30,162 nucleotides of DNA, from positions 1 through 30,162 of IMG/VR virus record IMGVR_UViG_3300027741_000192. One strand, 5' to 3'. Both the position numbers and the translations under genes were made by a program. This document shows positions 18,210 to 25,228 of this stretch, piece by piece (position 1 is the stretch's first letter; each line of letters starts with the position of its first letter). This stretch comes from a virus. The notes beneath the pieces were generated by a model that did not search any database, was not told where the DNA came from, and saw only the letters and a program-made list of their open reading frames with translations.

Positions 18210-19498
18210 TGACTGCTAAAACTGTACTTACAACGGATACACTAGAAACTTTTAGAACCACGTTTAATAGTTTATCTACAAATGATATTGGTAATCCTTC
18301 AACACTAACATCTACTGCAACAAATTTAGTAGATGCTATTAATGAAATTAAAGCAGAAGAAGTTACTTTAACAGGAACGCAAACAGTAACTAATAAAACT
18401 TTAACAACTCCAAAGATTGCTACTATTCTAACAAATAGTGGTTCAAATACTGTAACTTTACCATTAGCAACAGACACATTATTAGGTAAAGCAACTACAG
18501 ATACATTAACTAATAAAACTTATGATACTGCCGCAACAGGTAACGTATTTAAAGTAAATGGTAATTCAATTACTGGTTATACCGGTTCTGGTGCTAATGT
18601 TGTTTTATCTGTTGGCCCAACAATTACAGGCCATCCAACTATTGAAGGAGTAACTTCAACTGGTGCTACAGGAACAGGAAAATTTGTATTTGATAATTCT
18701 CCAACTTTAATTACACCAAAATTATTAAATAATGGTTACATTGCTGATGATAATGGAAATGCACAAATTAAATTTATTACAACATCTTCTGCTGTAAACC
18801 AATTTTCGATTACAAACTCAATTACAGGTTCAGGTCCTTCAATATCTGCTACTGGATCAGATACTAATATAATTTTAAATTTAATACCAAAAGGTACAGG
18901 AACTGTTAAAGTTCCATCTGGTTATAAAGATAGAGCAGGATTCGCAGCTGATTCTTTAGCAACAAAAGAATATGTAGATACAAAAACTTATTCAGGAGCT
19001 ATTGTTAGTGAAACAACGATAACCCCTTCAAATGTTAATGTTACTTTAAACAATGTTCAAATTACAGATACTCAAGGAAATTTTTCTTGTAATAATCCTG
19101 GCAGAACATTAGTTGTTGATCAAACAATAACTATCAGTGGTACACTTACGGGTACAGGATCTATTACAGGTTATTCTTCTCCTAAAACTTATTACATTAT
19201 AGAAACAAATGGATCAACAACATTTAAATTATCAACTAAAAATGTAAAAAATTCAAAAATTGATGGAGGTGCAGTTCTTGTAACAACTGCTGGTACTACA
19301 GATGGTTTAACTTGTGTAGCAAGTACCTATCAAACTAGTTTCAACGTAACTTATGTTTATAGTAACGTTGCTGTGTATTTGAACGGAATTAAATTGGTTG
19401 GTGGTGGAAGAGACTTTACAGCAAACGATCAAGCAACTGTTGTATTAAATAGTCCAGGAGCTCTACCAACAGACGTAATTCAATTCGTAACTTACTAA
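18209..19498 (+). CDS. tail-fibre-like protein
   Basis: A 429-residue beta-rich protein. Residues about 50-170 contain fibre-type repeats: TGTQTVTNKTLTTPKI, TTDTLTNKTYDTAATGN and FVFDNSPTLITPKLL. This TLTNKT pattern is frequent in phage tail fibres. A SLATKEYVDTKTYSGAIVS segment near residue 250 resembles the fibre ATKxYVD motif also present in the fibre at 23180. The C-terminus (VAVYLNGIKLVGGGRDFTAN) is a small domain common at the ends of fibre and structural proteins. It overlaps the preceding gene by one base and ends 4 nt before the next. It is not collagen-like, so it is a different fibre class from the three GYTGS proteins. Receptor unknown. Confidence 0.82.
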   Translation: MTAKTVLTTDTLETFRTTFNSLSTNDIGNPSTLTSTATNLVDAINEIKAEEVTLTGTQTVTNKTLTTPKIATILTNSGSNTVTLPLATDTLLGKATTDTLTNKTYDTAATGNVFKVNGNSITGYTGSGANVVLSVGPTITGHPTIEGVTSTGATGTGKFVFDNSPTLITPKLLNNGYIADDNGNAQIKFITTSSAVNQFSITNSITGSGPSISATGSDTNIILNLIPKGTGTVKVPSGYKDRAGFAADSLATKEYVDTKTYSGAIVSETTITPSNVNVTLNNVQITDTQGNFSCNNPGRTLVVDQTITISGTLTGTGSITGYSSPKTYYIIETNGSTTFKLSTKNVKNSKIDGGAVLVTTAGTTDGLTCVASTYQTSFNVTYVYSNVAVYLNGIKLVGGGRDFTANDQATVVLNSPGALPTDVIQFVTY

Positions 19499-19502
19499 TA
19501 AA

Positions 19503-19844
19503 ATGGCAGCTATAGCAAATTTAACAATAGACGCAGGTGCAACTTTCTCCAGTGATGTTGATGTTTTAGCTGATGATGGTAGTGTATTCAGTTTAGTAGG
19601 ATATACGGCTGAAGCAAAAATGACTAAAGGATATTCCGAAACATATCCTAGAGTTTATTTTGATATTACTGTTTATGAAGCTGATGGTATCGTAAGTATA
19701 AGTTTAGATCCTGCTGACACCATTCAACTAGAAGAAGGCCGTTGGGTTTATGATGTTCAAATAAAAGAAACAGCAACTGGCGATGTAACACGTGTTGTTG
19801 AAGGAATCATAACCGTTTATCCTTCTGTTTCAGGTATTGATTAA
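19503..19844 (+). CDS. small beta-rich virion protein
   Basis: A 113-residue protein with an alternating pattern suggesting an immunoglobulin-like or similar beta fold: ANLTIDAGATFSSDVDVLAD, then FSLVGYTAEAKMTKGY, EGRWVYDVQIKETATGDVTR and VVEGIITVYPSVSGID. I recall similar short proteins, starting with a xFTIDQGxxF motif and ending xRVVEGxVTVxPxV, beside fibre genes in cyanophages. Probably a fibre-associated or baseplate decoration protein. It is the last plus-strand gene before the minus-strand glycosyltransferase pair and its stop codon overlaps the convergent stop codon (TTAA at 19841-19844). Confidence 0.72.
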   Translation: MAAIANLTIDAGATFSSDVDVLADDGSVFSLVGYTAEAKMTKGYSETYPRVYFDITVYEADGIVSISLDPADTIQLEEGRWVYDVQIKETATGDVTRVVEGIITVYPSVSGID

Positions 19845-21055
19845 GATTCGTATTTAAATACTGCTTTATTTTTACCGGTTTTAATTTCTTTAAAACCGTT
19901 TTCTATTAAGTACTCACCTATTTTTTTAATATCATACGTAGTAACATCATCAAATATAAAAACACTATCATTCGCTTTTCTAAGCATAAAAAATTCAACT
20001 TCTTCCATAACACTAATTGTATCGTGTGGCCCGTCAAAATGCACCAAATCGTATTCGGTTATTAATTTTTTAACTTCATTATATACAGGATAACCATCTC
20101 CGTATCTTTTGAAAAATTCTGTATCTTCTAAACAAACAAGATGAAATTCAGGATAATCTTTTGTAAAGTTTAATAGTGCTTCTTTTTTCATATCGTTTGT
20201 GTAATCACATTTAGTTTGTGGTGCTTCATCTGAATAAGCATAAACAATATTTCCATAAGGGTCAATACCTAAATGATTTAGTTTTACTTGTGGATGATAT
20301 TTTCTAAATGAATCTATAATAATCTTACTTCCCATTCCAAGTCTTACGCCAATTTCAACCGTAGCTCCTGTAGGATTTTTTAATAATCTAACCGCTTCTT
20401 CTAAAGATTCATATTCATGGCTATCGCCATTAAATGTTGCAGGTTTTTCTTTATTAATAACATCTGTCATTCTAAATGTATGAGCACCAATATGATCGCA
20501 AAGTATTGTGGTATCTGCAAATATTTTAAAACCTTTCATTTTTGCTTTTCTACAAAAATCTACATCTTCTGATATTGTATTTCTATGATCTAATGCTGAA
20601 TGATAAACATATTGAGGATAACCTATTGTTCTAAAAACTTCCGATTTAATTAAAACACAACCCATACCACTTGCTTCTATTTCTAAGAAAGGAACGTTTT
20701 TAATCTTTTCATAAGGTATATTTGAACAACCACCAAATTGATTTTTTTCATATACTTCTATAGTATGTCTATCGTGGTGTCTTTGTCTATATAAACCTGA
20801 TACCATATCTACATTATGATTTAAAAGTTTTTTAAGAGTATCTGGTGCAAATACAATATCACTATCTACAGAAAACAAATAATCATAGTGAGTTGCCCAA
20901 TGAGCAATAAGATTTCTTATTTGATCTACTTGGTAACCATAAAAGAATTGAAATTGAGTTTTATAACCTTCAGGAACTTCAAGATTATATATTGCTCTCA
21001 TTGTTTCTGGTTCAATATATTTGTTTGTAGGTATTCCTATTAATATTGTTTTCAT
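19841..21055 (-). CDS. glycosyltransferase (GT-A) and class I methyltransferase fusion
   Basis: A 404-residue two-domain enzyme. Residues 1-200 form a GT2-like GT-A domain: ILIGIPTNKYIEPETM at the start, the metal and nucleotide-sugar binding Asp64-Ser65-Asp66 in FSVDSDIVF, and a SEDVDFCRKAKMKGFKIFAD acceptor-side motif (162-181). Residues about 215-404 look like a Methyltransf_24-type Rossmann domain: VEIGVRLGMGS (233-243) as motif I, GIDPYG (263-268), HFDGPHD (339-345) and FIFDDV (367-371). It would add a sugar and methylate a sugar or peptide; substrates are not visible. It overlaps the upstream gene by 4 nt (ATGA), so the two are translated together. The stop codon is convergent with the plus-strand neighbour. 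Confidence 0.85.
   Translation of the reverse strand: MKTILIGIPTNKYIEPETMRAIYNLEVPEGYKTQFQFFYGYQVDQIRNLIAHWATHYDYLFSVDSDIVFAPDTLKKLLNHNVDMVSGLYRQRHHDRHTIEVYEKNQFGGCSNIPYEKIKNVPFLEIEASGMGCVLIKSEVFRTIGYPQYVYHSALDHRNTISEDVDFCRKAKMKGFKIFADTTILCDHIGAHTFRMTDVINKEKPATFNGDSHEYESLEEAVRLLKNPTGATVEIGVRLGMGSKIIIDSFRKYHPQVKLNHLGIDPYGNIVYAYSDEAPQTKCDYTNDMKKEALLNFTKDYPEFHLVCLEDTEFFKRYGDGYPVYNEVKKLITEYDLVHFDGPHDTISVMEEVEFFMLRKANDSVFIFDDVTTYDIKKIGEYLIENGFKEIKTGKNKAVFKYES
19876..19904 (+). terminator. intrinsic terminator for the plus-strand fibre operon
   Basis: CGGTTTTAA (19876-19884), loop TTTCT, TTAAAACCG (19890-19898), then TTTTCT. The 9-bp stem is perfect and is followed by a short U-run on the plus strand, 32 nt after the last plus-strand stop codon. 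It lies inside the 3' coding end of the minus-strand gene and would shield that operon from read-through. Confidence 0.6.
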
Positions 21056-23082
21056 TGTTTTAATATCCTATTTGCATTTTTTGTTTGTTCGGCCGAATTT
21101 ACTTTATAATCATTTAATGGACTTATATCATTATAATTGTAAACTATATCTTGTACTACTTTAATTTTGTTTGGATCTGCTTTTTCTATTACTGTATAAA
21201 ATATAGAACCATCACCGCCCGCTTTGTACCAATTTCCTTTTTCATCTTTAAAATTTCCATCATTTACATCATTCAATAGATATGCCTTAAATGTTCTTAA
21301 ATGAGTATAAGGCATGTTCCAATTAAATTTATATTGTCTATATTTCTTTTCTTTTTTAGTTTCTTGTAAATAATTTTGAGATATCAAAGGTATTTTATCT
21401 ACCATTGAATAACATGAACCATAAGTAAATTCAGTTGTACCATCATAAAGATTATTGTAAAAATGAAATATTTGATTGTCGTTTACTAGAGAATCGTCTC
21501 CGTCTAAGAACATTACAATATTGTCCATTTGAGAATATTTAATTATAGCTTCTATTTGATTTCTCACTGCACCTTTATTTTCTGTATTTTTAATTACGAT
21601 TACTTTATCACTTTCATATCTTTTAGCAATATCATAAGTATTGTCTGTAGAACAATCATCAATAACAATCATTAAGTAATTATCATAATCTTGTGTAATA
21701 ACAGACTTAATACATGTTTCAATATATTGACTGGCATTATATGCAGGTGTAACTATAATCATTTTTTGTTGAGTGTTTCTAGGTATATAATTTTCTTCAT
21801 AATTTTCAAATCTTCTACCAAACACAGTTTTAACTCTTGCATTAATATAACTTACTTGTTTATATTCTTCTTTTGAAAGGTATGCGCCTAATTTTTTATA
21901 GATATGTTGTTTCCATTGTAATGCAACAGAATCCCAACCTACAATATCTTTTATAATATTACAAGCATACATTTTTTGTTGATGTAGATATCTATCAACA
22001 TTTGCTCTTAAAACCATATTTACAAATTTATCTTCTTGTTGCTTTTTGTCGATAAATCTAAAAAGACTATTTGGTTCAATTGCATAATCCATTAAATAAC
22101 AGGCCTGTTCAACGGCCGTTTCTTCTAATGCACCAAAACGAGTTGTAATTAAAGGAGTATTGTAAGCAATAGATTCCAACGTTGAAATACCAAATGTTTC
22201 AGGAAATGCACCAGGAAATAACATGAAACTTGCTTTGGCCATTAATTCTGCTATTTCTGATTGTTTAATAATACCAGTAAACTCTACATCTAGTTTTTTA
22301 TATTTTTCATCAGCAACCAATTCTCTCCATTTTTTTTCTTGTTCATCGGGAGCAGCATTTTCTCTAAATCTATAATATCCACCAATTACTTTTAATTTAG
22401 CTTGAGGTATATTTTGTTTAATTCTTTCCCACATATTCTCAACCAGAGGCAACATGCCTTTTGTAACAGAAGCATTGTAAACATATAGATAAGGATCTTT
22501 TTTTCTTATATCTACTTCGTTTTTATAATATATAATACCGTTACGTGTCATAAAAACTTTTTTCTTTAATACTTCAAAGTTTCTTTTTCTTCCATGATCA
22601 CAATTTGTAACATAAGATGTATGAAAATCTGAAAGTGTAAAGATTTCATCTAAATCACCATGCACTAACATATCTTCTAATATATGATCACCATACATTG
22701 AAAATGTATCGTGCATCCACATGGCTTTTAGTTTAGCATTAGCTTTTATTTTAGAATATCTTTGAGGTTTAAAACGTTCAAATTGACTATATAACTGTTC
22801 GGGTACAAAAGGTATTACTGTTCTGGAAGATATAACAACATCAAAATTAAAATCGTTTTTATAATCTAATATAGTATGATCAATATATTGAACATTATCA
22901 AATATTCCTTCTTTAGATTCTTTATCTATGCAGTTATTAAATACTGTTACTTTGAAATTCTTTTTAGCTAGTTCTTTTGCAAGTAAAATAACGGCTGATT
23001 CTGATCCACCTAGACCTCTTTTATTTAAGGTATCACCATCATAGGTCAATCCAATAATGTCAATAATCGCTATAGAAATCAT
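21052..23082 (-). CDS. bifunctional glycosyltransferase: GT4 (GT-B) plus GT2 (GT-A)
   Basis: A 676-residue fusion of two glycosyltransferases. The N-terminal domain (about 1-400) is GT4-like: GLGGSESAVILLAKELAKK (23-41), VTRNG-type region around 178-182, and the E-x7-E pair Glu295/Glu303 in FPETFGISTLESIAYNTP. The C-terminal domain (about 440-676) is GT2-like: IIVTPAYNASQYIETCIKS (442-460), VIDDCSTDNTYDIA (473-486) and the DGDD metal site at 527-530. Two different folds imply two sequential sugar transfers. No membrane segment or signal peptide is seen, so it acts in the cytoplasm. A strong sigma70-type promoter and a late box lie upstream. Capsular, LPS-modifying or virion-protein glycosylation are all possible; the setting among fibre genes favours the last, by inference. 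Confidence 0.9.
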   Translation of the reverse strand: MISIAIIDIIGLTYDGDTLNKRGLGGSESAVILLAKELAKKNFKVTVFNNCIDKESKEGIFDNVQYIDHTILDYKNDFNFDVVISSRTVIPFVPEQLYSQFERFKPQRYSKIKANAKLKAMWMHDTFSMYGDHILEDMLVHGDLDEIFTLSDFHTSYVTNCDHGRKRNFEVLKKKVFMTRNGIIYYKNEVDIRKKDPYLYVYNASVTKGMLPLVENMWERIKQNIPQAKLKVIGGYYRFRENAAPDEQEKKWRELVADEKYKKLDVEFTGIIKQSEIAELMAKASFMLFPGAFPETFGISTLESIAYNTPLITTRFGALEETAVEQACYLMDYAIEPNSLFRFIDKKQQEDKFVNMVLRANVDRYLHQQKMYACNIIKDIVGWDSVALQWKQHIYKKLGAYLSKEEYKQVSYINARVKTVFGRRFENYEENYIPRNTQQKMIIVTPAYNASQYIETCIKSVITQDYDNYLMIVIDDCSTDNTYDIAKRYESDKVIVIKNTENKGAVRNQIEAIIKYSQMDNIVMFLDGDDSLVNDNQIFHFYNNLYDGTTEFTYGSCYSMVDKIPLISQNYLQETKKEKKYRQYKFNWNMPYTHLRTFKAYLLNDVNDGNFKDEKGNWYKAGGDGSIFYTVIEKADPNKIKVVQDIVYNYNDISPLNDYKVNSAEQTKNANRILKQ

Positions 23083-23110
23083 TTTAAAAAAATTGTTATA
23101 AAGTTATAAT

Positions 23111-23122
23111 TATTTATAAATA
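23111..23122. promoter_or_regulatory. palindromic bidirectional T4-type late promoter
   Basis: TATTTATAAATA is its own reverse complement, so it presents TATAAATA on the plus strand (23115-23122) and on the minus strand (23111-23118). It lies between the divergent glycosyltransferase and fibre genes and could drive both. Predicted leaders are about 52 nt (plus) and about 23 nt (minus). Confidence 0.65.
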
Positions 23123-23123
23123 T

Positions 23124-23152
23124 ACTATAACATAATGTAACTGTATTGTCAA
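23124..23152 (-). promoter_or_regulatory. near-consensus sigma70 promoter for the glycosyltransferase operon
   Basis: Read on the minus strand: -35 TTGACA (23152-23147), a 17-bp spacer, and -10 TATAGT (23129-23124) with the extended -10 TG (TGTTATAGT). The predicted start, near 23117, falls inside the palindromic late box. It implies transcription by unmodified host RNA polymerase early in infection. Confidence 0.7.
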
Positions 23153-23179
23153 TCAAATAGAATTAAATGTAAATTATAG

Positions 23180-25138
23180 ATGGCCATAATAAAAGGACCC
23201 ACACAACAAGTAAAAGTAACACTTCCTTCAAGAGCTAGTGGATCAATAGGTTACACAGGATCACAAGGTTATACAGGATCTGGTGGAACTGGAAATGGTT
23301 ACACAGGTTCACAAGGATATTCAGGTAGTTTAGGTTACACAGGATCACAAGGACAAATAGGTTATACAGGATCTGGTGGAACTGGAAACGGCTATACAGG
23401 TTCTCAAGGTTCAACAGGATTTACAGGAAGTTTAGGTTATACAGGATCAGCAGGTGTTGGTTATACAGGTTCTCAAGGTTCAACAGGATTTACAGGAAGT
23501 TTAGGTTATACAGGATCAGCAGGTGTTGGTTATACAGGTTCTCAAGGTTCAACAGGATTTACAGGTTCACAAGGAAGTTTAGGTTACACAGGATCAAAAG
23601 GTGCTGACGGAACAATTGGTAGAGATGGTTATACAGGTTCTGCCGGCTCAACAGGATTTACCGGTTCAGCAGGAGTTGGATATACAGGATCTGCCGGCGC
23701 TGGTTATACAGGATCTCAAGGTACTACAGGTTATACAGGATCTGCCGGTGCTGCTAATACAGGAAATATTACATTTAATGCAAACACAATTTCTGCAACT
23801 TCAGGAAATATTATACTTGATCCTCCAGGAGCAGGAGTTGTAGATGTTAACACAAGTAGAATTATAAACGTAACAGATCCTTCTTCTGATCACGATGCTG
23901 CTACAAAAGCGTATGTTGATTCTCAGGTGTCTGCTGTTGGTGATGGTTACACAGGTTCACAAGGTATAGTTGGTTACACAGGATCAAAAGGCGATCAAGG
24001 TAATATAGGTTACACAGGATCGGCTTCAACAGTTGCTGGTTATACAGGATCAGCCGGTGTTGGTTATACAGGATCTAAAGGTACTGATGGAACAATTGGT
24101 AGAGACGGGTACACAGGTTCTTTAGGATTTACCGGTTCAGCAGGAGTTGGTTACACAGGCTCCACAGGCACTGGTTACACAGGATCAAAAGGCGATCAAG
24201 GAAATTTAGGATACACAGGATCGGCTTCAACAGTTGCTGGTTATACAGGTTCACAAGGAAATTTAGGTTATACTGGATCAATAGGTACTCCAGGTTCAAC
24301 AGGTTATTCTGGGTCAGTTGGTTACACAGGTTCAAAAGGCCAATTACAAATCACAACTTCAACAACTCCTCCAGGAAGTCCTAATTACGGAGATATTTGG
24401 ATTGATTCTGCTACAGGTATACAATATTTTTATATTGCTGATGGAGATTCAAATCAGTGGGTTGAAGATTCAAATGTGGGTGTAAGAGGGCCTATAGGTT
24501 TTACAGGTTCACAAGGAGAATCAGGAATAGCAAATTTAGGAAGAAAATTTAGTTGGTCTGCTCCAGCTGATGGATCACCTGCAACAGGTGGAACTACAAC
24601 AGGTACAATAGCAGGTTCTAATGCGTCTTTTTCTAATACTTCAATTGGTGTTGAATTAACAAAACTCGCAAATCAAAATGGTAGAGTTGTTTGGAATTTA
24701 ACAGATATAGATTTTACTAAAGATTTAAGTGTAGATATTTCTTTTTATCAAGAGGGTGCTGACGGCATTTCTTTTGGTATAGGAGGTACAAATGCTTTTT
24801 CAAGTAGTCAACCTTATACAGTTACTAATAATAGTTTATCGTTTTGGTATAAAACATATACAAATAAAACACAATTTTATAAAAATGGTACAGCCAATGG
24901 TAGTGAAACTGATTATATAGCTGGATTGACTTATGAAAATTCTTGGGTTTCATTAAAATTAGTATTAAGGACAATTTCATCTACTCGATATGCTTTTGTA
25001 TATCATCAAGGTGTTTTAATAAATTCATTAGATATTACGTCTTGGTCGCCTACAGGAAAATATATATTTGTAGGAGCTTGGTCAGGTGCATCTGCAGGAG
25101 GGCATGCTTTTAATGCAGTTTCTATAGATTATATATAA
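23180..25138 (+). CDS. collagen-like fibre 2 with lectin-like C-terminal domain
   Basis: A 652-residue fibre. A short head (MAIIKGPTQQVKVTLPSRAS, 1-20) leads into collagen block 1 (about 24-188). A linker module (about 190-253) carries GNITFNANTISATSGNIIL and the fibre motif SSDHDAATKAYVDSQVS. Collagen block 2 (about 254-384) follows, then a TTPPGSPNYGDIWIDSATGI module (about 386-432) shared with fibre 3. Residues about 450-652 form a beta-sandwich that resembles L-type or concanavalin-like lectins (DISFYQEGADGISFGIGGTN, then SWVSLKLVLRTISSTRYAFV), probably the receptor-binding head. It is transcribed from the palindromic late promoter and no convincing Shine-Dalgarno sequence precedes its ATG. 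Sugar specificity cannot be read from sequence. Confidence 0.87.
   Translation: MAIIKGPTQQVKVTLPSRASGSIGYTGSQGYTGSGGTGNGYTGSQGYSGSLGYTGSQGQIGYTGSGGTGNGYTGSQGSTGFTGSLGYTGSAGVGYTGSQGSTGFTGSLGYTGSAGVGYTGSQGSTGFTGSQGSLGYTGSKGADGTIGRDGYTGSAGSTGFTGSAGVGYTGSAGAGYTGSQGTTGYTGSAGAANTGNITFNANTISATSGNIILDPPGAGVVDVNTSRIINVTDPSSDHDAATKAYVDSQVSAVGDGYTGSQGIVGYTGSKGDQGNIGYTGSASTVAGYTGSAGVGYTGSKGTDGTIGRDGYTGSLGFTGSAGVGYTGSTGTGYTGSKGDQGNLGYTGSASTVAGYTGSQGNLGYTGSIGTPGSTGYSGSVGYTGSKGQLQITTSTTPPGSPNYGDIWIDSATGIQYFYIADGDSNQWVEDSNVGVRGPIGFTGSQGESGIANLGRKFSWSAPADGSPATGGTTTGTIAGSNASFSNTSIGVELTKLANQNGRVVWNLTDIDFTKDLSVDISFYQEGADGISFGIGGTNAFSSSQPYTVTNNSLSFWYKTYTNKTQFYKNGTANGSETDYIAGLTYENSWVSLKLVLRTISSTRYAFVYHQGVLINSLDITSWSPTGKYIFVGAWSGASAGGHAFNAVSIDYI
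23390..23569 (+). repeat. 69-bp tandem duplication within fibre 2
   Basis: A 23-codon unit (GYTGSQGSTGFTGSLGYTGS plus AGV) occurs at 23390-23458 and 23459-23527, differing by one base (GGC/GGT), and a third partial copy runs from 23528 to about 23569. The near-identity shows recent slippage or unequal recombination, in frame. Confidence 0.85.
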
Positions 25139-25184
25139 TAAGTAAAAAAAATTTAAAATATAATTAATTTGAAGTATAAACTTT

Positions 25185-25192
25185 TATAAATA
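25185..25192 (+). promoter_or_regulatory. T4-type late promoter box TATAAATA before fibre 3
   Basis: Exact late box in the 90-nt gap between fibres 2 and 3. It is 36 nt from the ATG at 25229, giving a leader of about 31 nt that contains AAGAGAGAA as a likely ribosome binding region. Confidence 0.8.
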
Positions 25193-25228
25193 AGTATAAC
25201 AATTAATAATTAAGAGAGAAATTATTTA

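Noticed and set aside
19787-19796. Palindrome AACACGTGTT as a possible operator
   Set aside because: It lies within the coding sequence of the small beta-rich protein, is isolated and has no promoter near it.
21691-21876. Plus-strand 61-residue frame inside the double glycosyltransferase gene
   Set aside because: It is antisense to a conserved GT2 domain and has no ribosome binding site.
19841-23179. Glycosyltransferase pair as a recent mobile insertion
   Set aside because: I see no transposase, integrase, flanking direct repeats or change in base composition. The shared stop codons and interlocked promoters argue for a settled locus.
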